Shown here in pieces: positions 44,201 through 54,569 of a stretch of DNA of 64,000 nucleotides; position 1 is the stretch's first letter; every line of letters starts with the position of its first letter. The translations under genes were made by a program, and so were the position numbers. This DNA is from Dreissena polymorpha (lineage: Eukaryota; Mollusca; Bivalvia; Myida; Dreissenidae), in NCBI RefSeq assembly GCF_020536995.1, contig NC_068358.1, forward strand, positions 1 to 64,000. Reading direction: 5' to 3'. The notes beneath the pieces were generated by a model. It saw only the letters and a list, made by a program, of their open reading frames with translations. It was not told the origin of the DNA and ran no database searches.

Positions 44201-47200
44201 GGTTATCTGCCAGTCATGATCAATGTACCTATGATGTTTCATGATTCTAGGCGTAAACATTCTTGAGTTATCATCCGGAAACCATTTTACTATTTCAAGT
44301 CACTGTGACATTGACCTTTGACCAAGTGACCTGAAAATCAACAGGGGTCATCTGCTTGTCATTATCAATCTACCTATGCAGTTTCATGATCCTAGGCGTT
44401 AGCATTCTTAAGTTATCATCCGGAAACCATTTTACTGTTTCAAGTCACTGTGACCTTGACCTTTGACCTAGTGACCTGAAAATCAATAGGGGTCATCTGC
44501 CTGTCATTATCAATGTTCCTATAAAGTTTCATGATCCTAATCGTAAGCATTCTTGATTTATTATCCGCAAACCATTTAACTGTTTTTAGTCACTGTGACC
44601 TTTACCTTTGACCTAGTGACTTGAAAATCAATAGGGGTCATCTGCCAATCATGATCAATGTACCTATGAAGTTTCATGATCCTAGGCGTAAGCATTCTTG
44701 AGTTTTCATCCGGAAACCATTTTACTATTTTGAGTCACTGTGACCTTGACCTTTGACATAGTGACCTGAAAATCAATAGGGGTCATCTGCCAGTCATGAT
44801 CAATCTACCTTTGAAGTTTCATGATCCTAGGCGTAAGCATTCTTGAGTTATCATCCAGAAACCATTTTACTATTTCGAGTCACTGTGACCTTGACATTTG
44901 ACCTAGTGACCTGAAAATCAATAGGGGTCATCTGCCAGTCATGATCAATCTACCTATGAAGTTTCATGATCCTAGGCGTAAGCATTCTTGAGTTATCATC
45001 CAGAAACCATTTTACTATTTCGATACACTGTGACCTTGACCTTTGACCTAGTGACCTGTAAATCAATAGGGGTCATCTGCCAGTCATGATCAATCTACCT
45101 ATGGAGTTTCATGATCCTAGGCCTAAGCGTTCTTGAGTTATCAGCAAGAAACCATTTTACTATTTTGAATCACTGCCACCTTGACCTAGTGACCTGAAAA
45201 TCAATAGGGGTCATCTGCCAGTCATGATTAATGTACCTATAAAGTTTCATGATCCTAGGCCTAAGCGTTCTTGAGTTATCATCCTGAAACCATCTGGTGG
45301 ACGGACGGACGGACCAACATGAACAAAACAATATACCCCCTCTTCTTCGAAGGGGGGCATAATAAGTTTACCTTTAAATATCCATTTCACTTACATGTCA
45401 TTACAGTTAACTGTATAGTGTTGCAAACATAATAAATCAGAATATGCACATGAATCTGATTAAATACAGATCCATTTACATATTAATCGAATCATGTGTG
45501 CCTTTTTTTGCATTTACGAACGATAATCCTGTAACTGTTAAATGTATTTGTCTTCGCGAGTAGACTGCATTCCAATTTTCAAACACTTGTTCTGTGACAT
45601 TCAGAACATTTCCAAAAAAAGTATCTAAAATGTATGCTCCGTTGTAGAATAACACGCGCATTTAATTAATCCATACTATTTATGTGACGTCTGCATTAAT
45701 TCGATTGTTATTTGTCCTTTTCGCTGGGCATCGTTATTTCCTTCTATTGTCCGCCATCTTGGATCACGTTAACAACATGTGTGCAACGAACGTTTCTCGT
45801 ATATGTCCGACTACTTTCGCGAACCAATAGATGTCGTTCGGCGAGACGTTTCGTTGACGTTTTGAATCACTTTCGGAATTTATCGATGCAGATTGTTACA
45901 AAATTTAACGTATTATGTCCGGAAATACCATGACTTTGTAATCACGAAAAAATGTAGTTGTGAAAACTGCAAGAGGGTTACACGCTTTTGCATTTCACCG
46001 TCGGCCTTCTTTTAATGTTCGTCTGCAATGGCCGACGGGCTTTCGCCATGTCTGCAGTGACCCCTGGGTCAAAAGTTATGGGGGTTGGGGTAGGGCCGGG
46101 TCAGAGATTTTCACTCTTTTTTTGTTATTTTACATTAACTTTTTCATTTCTGCACTGATTTACTTCAAATTGATACCGAACATCTCTTATGACAATACGG
46201 TCAATCTCAACTATGCATGGCCTTATTACCAACCCTATTTACTCTTAAATGATAACATATTTTCACTGTATGTCTACATCCTAAATGTTACTTTACTTTT
46301 CTCCCTTGTGTACAATGTTATTATTATTATTTAAATCTATATTACATATTTTGGATTGTAAAGGAAATCCATTTTGCAGTTGGACAGTTTTAGGACAATG
46401 AAGTTTACATTATTCTAAATCCGACTTTTGAGTAACTTAGACCTTGAATTATTCTCTTAGGATGAAAACATTCTACAACATTTTATTTTAAAGCTAATGC
46501 TATTCAAAAGCTAATTGTAGGCATATATGTGTCTAGGCAGTGTAAAAAACATTTTCAAATCTAATGAAGCTTACTGTTTAATATTTATGTCCACATCATA
46601 CAAAGAAATAATTCTTAAAGTACGCTAGCTATATATTATATAATTCTTGTCTGTAAATCATAACATTTATTGGTAAAACATGTTTTGTGAATTGAACACT
46701 TTTGGATATGTTCTGTCTATTTATTTGTGTTATAATGGGTTAAGAGCCAACTTTGTTTCCTTAGTGCAAAAAAATATTTTTGCCTATGACCAAAAAGTTG
46801 TAGTCAAATACACATTCATTTAGCCAAAATTGTTGCATTATTATGGCTGAGCTTACCCTCTAATGTTATTTGCAGGGGTGGTATCTATCCTTAATTTAGC
46901 ATATTTCCTCTAGTTCAGAGTCAAAATCGTACACATTGTTCTTAACTTTGCTGTATTTATGTAAATTTTCAGCTGAATCCTGTAAGGGGGTAGAGCGTTT
47001 CCAAAGTCAACTCTCTGAATTTGAAATATAGTCTTAGCAGCTAATCTTAAGATACTCTCTCACACATTGTTTCAGATACTTTGACCGCCCAAAGCAGGAG
47101 TTCCAACACGAGCCCAACACGACATCTGTGCCAGAGCCCCAGCCGCCCGTGATACAGATGAGCCCTCAGGCCCCACCCCCCATGCAGGTGCAGATCCAGA

Positions 47201-48957
47201 GGGCCAAGCCCCCTCCAGAACCCCCTAGACAGGCCTTCAGACAACAGCCACCACCCATGAAGGTACTGGGCATTCACACATTCTTTTTAGCGGGGTTGTT
47301 TTGTTCAATCATTATGAGGCTCCAGGGAAGTGTTTGTGTGCATAAATTTAAGGTAAAACTCTGTTTTCATCATAAAAACTCCTTTACTCCTTGAGGTATG
47401 CCAATTTTTAAAGTAAATGTAGTAATTATTATGGTTTATAATTATGTGTTCATTTTTAGCTCGGCTGTTTTCGGAGGTATTGTCATAGCCTCCTCGTCGT
47501 CCGCCGCCCGCCGTCCGGCGTCATGCTAAAACCTTTACATTGGCTCTAAAATTAAAGTGCTTCCACATACAACTTTGAAACTTCATATGTACATGCACCT
47601 TGATAAGTTCTACATGCCACACTCATTTTTGGGTCACTAGGTCAAAGGTCAAGGTCACTGTGACCTCTAATATAAAACTTTAACTTTGCCTTTAACATCA
47701 TAGTGCTTCCACCTACAACTTTGAAACTTCATATGTACATGCACCTTGATGACTTCTACACGCCACACTCATTTTTGGGTCTTTAGGTCAAAGGTCAAGG
47801 TTACTGTGACCGCTAATATAAAACATTAACTTTGCCTCTAACATAGCAGTGCTTCCACATACAACTTTGAAACTTCATATGTACATGCACCTTTATGAGT
47901 TCTACATGCCACACCCATTTTTGGGTCACTATGTTTAAGGTCAAGGTCACTGTGACCTCTAATATAAAACTTTAATTTTACCTCTAACATCATAGTGCTT
48001 CCACATACAACTTTGAAACTTCATATGTACATGCACCTTGATGACTTCTACACGCCACATCCATTTTTGGGTCACTAGGTCAAGGTCACTGTGACCTCTA
48101 ATATAAAACCTCAACTTTGCCTCTAACATCACAGTGCTTCCACCTACAACTTTGGAACTTCATATGTACATGCACCTTGATGAGTTCTACACGCCGCACC
48201 CATTTTCGGTCACTAGGTCAAAGGTCAAGGTCGCTGTGACCTTAAAAAAAAAAAAATTCTGACAAGCTTTCGCAGCCGAGCGTGGTTTTCGTTATACGGT
48301 GTTCTTGTTATTTAATATGGATAACAATAACGTAAAATATGTTTATGCAATCATATTGGACGTTAGAAAATTGTTCATAGACTTTGAAGGAAAGTCCAAT
48401 TCGATTGTTATCATAATTGCTCTTATTGATCTTGATTCATGTCATGTTTATGCGACTATTTTGACCCGTAAAAGAGTTACACTAAGTGGTGCACCTTAAA
48501 TATATCAATTTTTTACCTTTTTACCTACTGTTGGCCACAAGACTTAAAAAAATTAAATCTTTTGCCAAAAAAAGAGCCAGCAGTGACTCAATTGTTAATT
48601 AAAAAGATGCTCCGAACTGGTCTTTCCAATTTAAGATACTGGCCTTATGATCAGTTTTGAGTCCTTACAAGCTATACCTCTATTGGTTTTATCTTAAGTG
48701 AGTTCAAGTCTGTGTTTCATGTTAAAGCAAAGCACATGATTTCCTGGTTAAACTTCTTTACACATATTATACAATGGATGACACTAAACGGCATTTATTC
48801 CCAGGTGAAATCATGATATTTATTCCTTATTTCTGCACTTCAGGCATGTTTGTCATGTCATCAGCAAATTCACAGGAACGCACCCATCTGTCCCCTATGC
48901 AAAGCCAAGATACGATCTCGCAATCCAAAGAAACCAAAGAGAAAACTAGATGAGTAG
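41067..48957 (+). CDS. ZC4H2: ZC4H2 zinc-finger protein, exons 2 to 5 (first exon not found)
   Basis: Four exons (41067-41213, 42522-42694, 47076-47262, 48844-48957) give the conserved order of ZC4H2: an N-terminal coiled coil ([65 protein letters not shown]), a Pro/Gln-rich linker ([12 protein letters not shown]) and the C-terminal C4H2 finger ([18 protein letters not shown]) with a basic tail, RNPKKPKRK. In vertebrates the protein is nuclear, acts in neural development and works with RNF220. That role is carried over from the family. The first exon, about 17 residues ending in a split Arg codon, is not seen. Exon 2 lacks about 25 bases of the segment corresponding to KMAHVEELR of the human protein, which puts a stop in frame. 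ATTAAA at 50031 is a possible poly(A) signal. Confidence 0.92.
42522..42694 (+). CDS. ZC4H2: ZC4H2 exon 3
   Basis: Acceptor TGTTCCTGCAG and donor CCTGA|GTAAGG. 173 nt. It encodes the second half of the coiled coil from METTIKQ to EEEKISP. The last two bases GA plus A of exon 4 make Glu. Confidence 0.9.
42945..43240. repeat. Dispersed repeat (ACTTTAACATTGGCCATAAC family), copy 1
   Basis: Shares AACATTGGCCATAACTTTTG, GGCATGCATGTGTATCTCAT and GTGGTGAAAAGTCAAGGTCA with 58053-58300. Starts near CTATACTGGGGGACATATTG. Confidence 0.75.
43268..43440 (+). repeat. Dispersed repeat with CTACCGGT end, copy 3
   Basis: CACTACCGGTTTCACCGGAG, then a CTGTCTGTC run, then GAAACTTGAAACATGGATAG and GGACATTATGCACGTCATT. 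Inverted relative to 23655-23882. Confidence 0.75.
43450..43640 (+). repeat. CCCACGCTTTTNNAAAAGCGTGGGG repeat, copy 1
   Basis: Begins with a palindrome (CCCACGCTTTTT/GAAAAGCGTGGG), then GATATTGTGGTTATCTCCGC, a CTGTCTGTCC run and ACACTATAAGCACTAGA. A longer copy is at 51662-52830. Confidence 0.8.
43955..45362. repeat. Tandem-core element, nine units of about 144 bp
   Basis: The ends ATGCCCCCC and GGGGGGCAT are inverted. The core unit recurs at about 44014, 44155, 44299, 44444, 44589, 44733, 44878, 45023 and 45167, each with GTCACTGTGACCTTGACC, TTTGACCTAGTGACCTG and GTTTCATGATCCTAGGCGTA. It ends with GGACGGACGGACC and CAATATACCCCCTCTTC. This matches the layout of bivalve tandem-core elements such as pearl-type repeats. 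Similarity to a named family is not checked. Confidence 0.9.
46030..46240 (+). repeat. Fragment of the 150-bp-unit repeat found at 51.8-52.8 kb
   Basis: Shares GACCCCTGGGTCAAAA, TTATGGGGGTTGGGG and TTATGACAATACGGTCAATC with 51831-52000. Confidence 0.7.
47076..47262 (+). CDS. ZC4H2: ZC4H2 exon 4
   Basis: Acceptor CACATTGTTTCAG and donor ATGAAG|GTACTG. 187 nt. It encodes YFDRPKQEF, then a Pro/Gln-rich linker and RQQPPPMK, identical in the last eight residues to the vertebrate protein. Confidence 0.9.
47459..48290. repeat. Tandem-core repeat with GCTCGGCTG/CAGCCGAGC ends, five units of about 150 bp
   Basis: AGCTCGGCTGTTTTCGG at the left faces CGCAGCCGAGCGTGG at the right. Units carry GTGCTTCCACATACAACTTT, ACTTCATATGTACATGCACC, TCATTTTTGGGTCACTAGGT and CAAGGTCACTGTGACCTCTA. 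It lies in ZC4H2 intron 4. Confidence 0.88.
48844..48957 (+). CDS. ZC4H2: ZC4H2 exon 5 (zinc finger and stop)
   Basis: Acceptor TTCTGCACTTCAG. 37 codons, beginning [19 protein letters not shown], and a TAG. The six zinc ligands (C, C, H, H, C, C) are intact and the basic tail is nearly the same as in vertebrates. Confidence 0.93.
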   Translation, partial: ACLSCHQQIHRNAPICPLCKAKIRSRNPKKPKRKLDE

Positions 48958-50480
48958 ATAAGTTGTGTTCATCATGAACTGCATTTTTTAGCTGTCGTTT
49001 AGAGTTAAGTTGATACATATTTAGACATAAGCCTAGTTAATGATGGACAACGAATTTCACAGATAAAAATCAAAGAGAACTTAGATATTGCAGTAAGTAG
49101 ATAGCATTCTAGGTTAAATATTATGAAAAGTTTGGAGAATTTACTGGTAGTAAAGTCTAGAAATTTTTGTTGTATGTAGCAGTCATATTCTCTTTTCGCA
49201 AAATTTGACTTTATAAGTTTAAGGCAACTATGGTATATTTTGTTCCATGTTATAAATAAAAATTTACTTAGATTCAAGCTAGTACTAAGTACTGAACATA
49301 TTTAGTTCTGTTTTGTTGTTAAAAAATACTTTTGTATTTGTATTTTGTGTGTTTAAAATCTTATTTATTTAAAATTTATTAAAAACCACTCCATGTCATT
49401 GAATTTGGTGCTTTAAATATCTACATCAATATTGTTGTCACAGTTCCAAAAGAAATGAGCATGTGCAATAATGACATCACATGGTTTTATAATCTCATTG
49501 ACAAATGTTTAGTCTTTGTAATGCTCCATTTATAGGTTGTGAACGCTTAAATTAGCAATCAGCGATTGTTGATGATTGACAATTTTTGTTATTTGTTACT
49601 GTACTCATTGTTTCCATACACCAAATGTAAGTTTTGATTGATTATATTTAAATATATTAAAATAATTATTAAAAGATTTATTGGTTCACTAAACATCAAT
49701 CATTTCTGAATTTATAAATGTTCTCAGCGTATGTATTTTAAAATTTGCTTACTATTGAATACTATCAGTATTGTTTGGCTACCACTTTGCATGTATTCGC
49801 CAGTTAGCAACGAGTGCATAAGTGAACCAAGGTCAGATATCAATCAGATTATTATTCAATGTGTGTTAAGTTTAATGTTTTTCAAGCAAACATTCATACC
49901 ATAGAAAGTATTTTAATTTCTATCAGCATCACATGACTCTGATTACTAATTTTGTTTATAGTTTGTTATTCTGATTGCTTAATGATTGTACTCATTGTAT
50001 GAATGTATATTTGGATTTTTGATGATTTCCATTAAACATGATTTATGTACAGAACTAAAATGTTAATTTTGAATGTGTTTTAGAAAACAATACATTTGTT
50101 ATATAGTTTTCTATTTTGTATTCTGTTTATGGAGAAATCTTTAAAATTGAAGATCTGACCAAACATACCTTTTTACACATTTGTTAGCATGTTTATAATT
50201 TCTGCATGTGTTTTACTATTGCTTTTATCAGCATTTTATTTTTTATCATTAAATTGTTTGTCATTATATATATGGTAGACTTGTATAAACATTTAGTTGT
50301 ACGGAAATTAAAATAACAGAGTAAATTTGTCTTGTTGTTAATATTTCAACATTAAAGCTTCTTGCCATCTGGCGTAGACAATTAATCAATGCATTTCAAA
50401 TTGACAAAAGATCTTATGTATGTTAATTTATTCCACAAAAACTACCTTTATAAATGCATAGAGTAATTTGTTTGTGTTTT
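48958..50480 (+). other. ZC4H2 3' UTR and downstream noncoding sequence
   Basis: AT-rich, with candidate poly(A) signals (ATTAAA at 50031). No further gene. Confidence 0.5.
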
Positions 50481-50559
50481 AGCTCACCTGAGCACAACGT
50501 GCTCATGGTGAGCTTTTGGGATCACCTTTTGTCCGCCGTGCGTCGTCCGTCGTCAACCT

Positions 50560-51540
50560 TTTGCATTGTTAACACTTTAGAGGCCACATTTATTGTCTGA
50601 TCTTCATGAAACTTGGTCAAAAGATTTGTCCCAATGATATCTTGGTCAAGTTCGAAACTGAGTCACATGAAGTCAAAACCTAGGTCACTAGGTCAAATGA
50701 AAGAAAAAGCTTGTTAACACTATAATTCACATTTATTATCCAATCTTCATGAAACTTTGTCAGAACATTTGTCCCAATAAAATCTCAGCTGAGTTATGGT
50801 TCTGGTCAGTTGAAAAGCATGGCCGCCAGGGGGTAGGTCTGTTTTCCTTATATGGCAATAGTAAAACATTGTTAACACTCTCGAAGTCTTATTTTTAGTC
50901 CAATCTTCATGAATCTTGGTCAGAACATTTGTTCCAATGATATCTCGAGTTCTTAAATGGTTCCAGTTCGTTGAAAAACATGGCCGCCAGGGGGCGGGCC
51001 AGTTTTGCTTATATGGCTGTAGTAAAACTTTGTTAACACTTTAGAAGTCACATTAACAGTCCAATCTTTATGAAACTTGGTCATAACATTTGTTTCAATG
51101 ATAGCGCAGTTGAGTTGGAAAATGGTTCCGGTCCGTTGAAAAACATGGCCACCAGGGGGCAGGAAAGTTTTCCTTATATGGCTATAGCTAAACCTTGTTT
51201 ACACTCTAGAAGTCACATTTATGGTCCGATGTTCATGAAACTTGGTCAGAACATTTATTCTAATGATAGCTCGGCTGAATTGAAAATGGTTCCGGTCCGT
51301 TGTAGAACATGGCCGACAGGGGGCGGGGCAGTTTTCCTTATATGGATATAGTAAAACCTTGTTAACGCTCTAGAAATCACATTTATAGTCCAATCTTCAT
51401 GGAATTTGGTCCGAAGATTTGTTCTTATGATGGCTCAGCTGAGTTCGAAAATGGTTACAGTTTGTTGAAAAACATGACCGCCAGGGAAGTTGCAGTTTTC
51501 CTAATATGACTATATTAAAACCATATTAACACTCTAGTTG
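50560..51540. repeat. Tandem array, about six units of 164 bp
   Basis: Units share TTGTTAACACTCTAGAAGTC, CAATCTTCATGAAACTTGGT, CAGAACATTTGT and GTTGAAAAACATGGCCGCCA followed by GGGGGC and TTATATGGCTATAGTAAAAC. The GGCCGCCAGGGGGC box recurs at 50821, 50982, 51147, 51311 and 51477. Confidence 0.88.
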
Positions 51541-51562
51541 TAATGAGGATGTTGGTGCTCAA

Positions 51563-51567
51563 TGATA

Positions 51568-51614
<47 letters not shown>
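51563..51614. repeat. (GAT)n microsatellite
   Basis: About 16 GAT units. The poly-Met frame over it is an artefact. Confidence 0.95.
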
Positions 51615-51661
51615 ACTGGTCATAGATTCAGACACATTAACAACAGCCCAAATATTTAATT

Positions 51662-52830
51662 ATCCCCACGCTTTTTTAAAAGCGTGGGGATATTGTGGTT
51701 ATCTCCGCTGTCTGTCCGTCCGTCCTAGCCACTATCTCCTTCTACACTATAAGCACTAGAACCTTGAAACTTACACACATGGTAGCTCTGAGCATATGTG
51801 CGACTCTGCACTATTTGGAATTTTGATCTGACCCCTGGGTCAAAAATGATGGGGGTTGGGGTGGGGCCTCGTCAGAGATTTTCACTCATTTTTTTATGTT
51901 ATTTCACATTAACTTCTTTCTTTCTACACCGATTAACTTCAAATTGATACTGAACATCTCTTATGACAATACGGTCAATCTCAACTATGCATTGCCCCAT
52001 TACCAACCCTGGGGCACCGCCCACATAGACCATGCCCATCCAAAATTGCCTTTTACTATAATTTCTTCATTTCTACACCGATTCACTTCAAATTGATACT
52101 GAACCTCTCTTATGACAATACAGTCAATCTCAACTGTGCATTGCCCCATTACCAACCCCGGGGCACCCCACCCACAAAGACCACACCCACCCAAAATTGC
52201 CTTTTACTATAATTTCTTCATTTCTACACTGATTCACTTCAAATTGATACTGAACTTCTCTTATGACAATACGGTCAATCTCAACTATGCATGGCCCCAT
52301 TACCAACCCTGGGGACCCCGCCCACATAGGCCACACCCACCCAAAATTGCCTTTTACTATAATTTCTTCATTTCTACACCGATTCACTTCTAATTGATAC
52401 TGAAGTTCTTTTATGACAATACGGTCAATCTCAACTATGAATGGCCCCATTACCAACCCTGGGGCGCCCCGCCCACATAGACCACACCCACCCAAAATTG
52501 CCTTTTACTTTAACTTCTTCATTTCTACAGCGATTCACTTGTACTTGATACTGAACGTCTCTTATGACAATACGGTCAATATCAACTTTGCATGGCCCCA
52601 TAACCTACCCTAGGGCGCCCCGCCCACATAGGCCATACCCACCTAAAATTGCCTTTCACTATAAGATCTTCATTTCTACACCGATTCACTTCTTATTGAT
52701 ACTGAACTTCTCTTATGACAATACGTTCAATCTCAACTATGCATGGCCCCATTACCAACCCTTGAGCGCCCTTGGGTCATATATGCGGCGTGGGAATACG
52801 CGTCGGCCTCTGCCGCGCCATTTTTAGTTA
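51662..52830 (+). repeat. CCCACGC-type element, copy 2, with six units of about 150 bp
   Basis: Begins with CCCACGCTTTTTTAAAAGCG and GATATTGTGGTTATCTCCGC as at 43450. Then comes a tandem array with GATTCACTTCAAATTGATAC, CTTATGACAATACGGTCAAT, CATGGCCCCATTACCAACCC and CCACACCCACCCAAAATTGC. Units start near 51962, 52111, 52262, 52412, 52563 and 52714. The unit length is close to a multiple of three, which yields proline-rich frames on both strands with no gene support. Confidence 0.88.
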
Positions 52831-54569
52831 TAATTATTGCATTACTCAAATAAATTATTGCCATTACTTCAGATTGTTATCTTTATCTTTTGCAGAAATT
52901 CAACATAGTGGTAAAACCAATAAAACAACAAGAATTGTTACATATGAATGTTATTTGACCTTCCATTCACTTATCCTACTCTCAGTAAAGCTCATTTATA
53001 CCTGTGCTTGCAGTCCTCCAATACAATAGTGTTGATTGATGACTTTTTAAATAGCCATTTTTGTAACACTCCTAGGAAATTGGCCCCAATTAACGGGGCA
53101 CTCCCAACACCTTTGTCTTGATGTCAGATGGATACCATTCATAAGATAAGATTACAACTTAAAAGGTTTATGACCTACAGTTTTTAGTCAGTCAGTAGTT
53201 TGTGTGTGGTTATCAAAGATTTGTGATTTTAACAGATTTTATTGTTGTTTCAATTTGAAATATAATTGCACGGTGAGTAGTAAAAAACAATATTATATCA
53301 CATCTTTTAAGAAGCACAAAAAACTGTTTGGTTAAACAGACAAGTTGTTTTGGCAGTTGTTCTTGCAAAAATAATGTGTTTATGCTACATATTTTTTGTG
53401 CATTTAAATAACAAATAGTTGTTTTGTTTTGTTTTGGTACGAATCATTTTTTCCAATGTTTTGTGTGTTTACTTCTATATGTGCACACATTTGTAACTAT
53501 GAAATAGGTCAAGTGATGTTTTGTAACTTAAAAGAAGACCAATGATGAATTTCTAGAACATATTCTTATACTCACTTACTTCTTTATAGCCGACTTTGAT
53601 GTATGATAACAATTTAACATATTGTATTTAATTATGGAAAATCTATTTCACAAACAACTAAATCTATTGATAAAATACAGTTGTTTTCGGTATCTTAAGC
53701 TGTTCTGGCAAAAACAGGTTGTAACTAGTCATCCCCTATACCATCCAAAGATGCTGAGATGTTTATATCATGATCTTAAAGCTGGACAACAATTTGTGAA
53801 AAAAAGTACTTCCATTTTATTTTGCTGATGCACATTATTAAATAACTGTCCTCATATTACTTTTATCCAAAACATAGCTTTGTTGCAACAAGAAACACAT
53901 GTCTATTTTAAAAACAAAAACACACAAAACTACTTATTACACAGATAGGTAAATATCTGCCGAAACAACAAATCCTTTCTTTTCACAAAACAAAGTTAAC
54001 AACCCTTGATTAATGTTAAAACTACTCAGGTGAGCGACCCAGGGCCACTATGGCCCTCTTGTTTAAAATATACGATCCACTATACTCATCATCGGATAGT
54101 GCATGCAGAAACCATATTATAAAATGTTTCCAAAACTTTATTTTTGAATTGTAAGTGACGTAGGATAATAAGAACATGCACACGTTGGATGGACGATATT
54201 TACCCTTCATATAGACACAAAGTACCGTTATAACAAGTTTGCACATGGTTATGTATGTTCATCAGCACAAATACTAGTAATAACAAAAAGGAATAAAGTG
54301 CACAAGAAGTGTTTCTCATTTTCGGTTGTAGTGGATTCCAAACTCGCCACTATACTACAGAGATCACGCTTTTCAATGGAAATATTTACAATACGACACT
54401 AGTGTTATCAATAGTGCGCAAAGCAGTACATCGTGTACACCTAACAGTTTTAATACTCCTGATTATCTTGTCCCCATAAACTGTCCGGGAGACATTTTGT
54501 ATGTTATTAAAATCATTATTTTACTAATTTATTTCACAAAAGATACTTGTGTATTAAGCAATCATTTAA

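Larger units (their letters stand above)
42695..47075 (+). other. ZC4H2 intron 3, repeat-rich
   Basis: 4.4 kb. It holds at least four separate repeat insertions (listed individually) between 42940 and 46240. The rest is AT-rich. Confidence 0.7.
50481..54064. repeat. Large bivalve-type repeat with AGCTCACCTGAG ends and nested insertions
   Basis: The left end AGCTCACCTGAGCACAACGT (with the hairpin TGAGCACAACGTGCTCA) is inverted to the right end ACTCAGGTGAGCGACCC near 54025, which is followed by GGGCCACTATGGCCC. Inside are a 164-bp-unit tandem array (50560-51540), a (GAT)n run, the CCCACGC element (51662-52830) and about 1.2 kb of AT-rich text without features. Confidence 0.7.

Noticed and set aside
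52000-52830. Proline-rich frames on both strands, up to 121 codons
   Set aside because: Produced by the 150-bp tandem units of the CCCACGC-type element.
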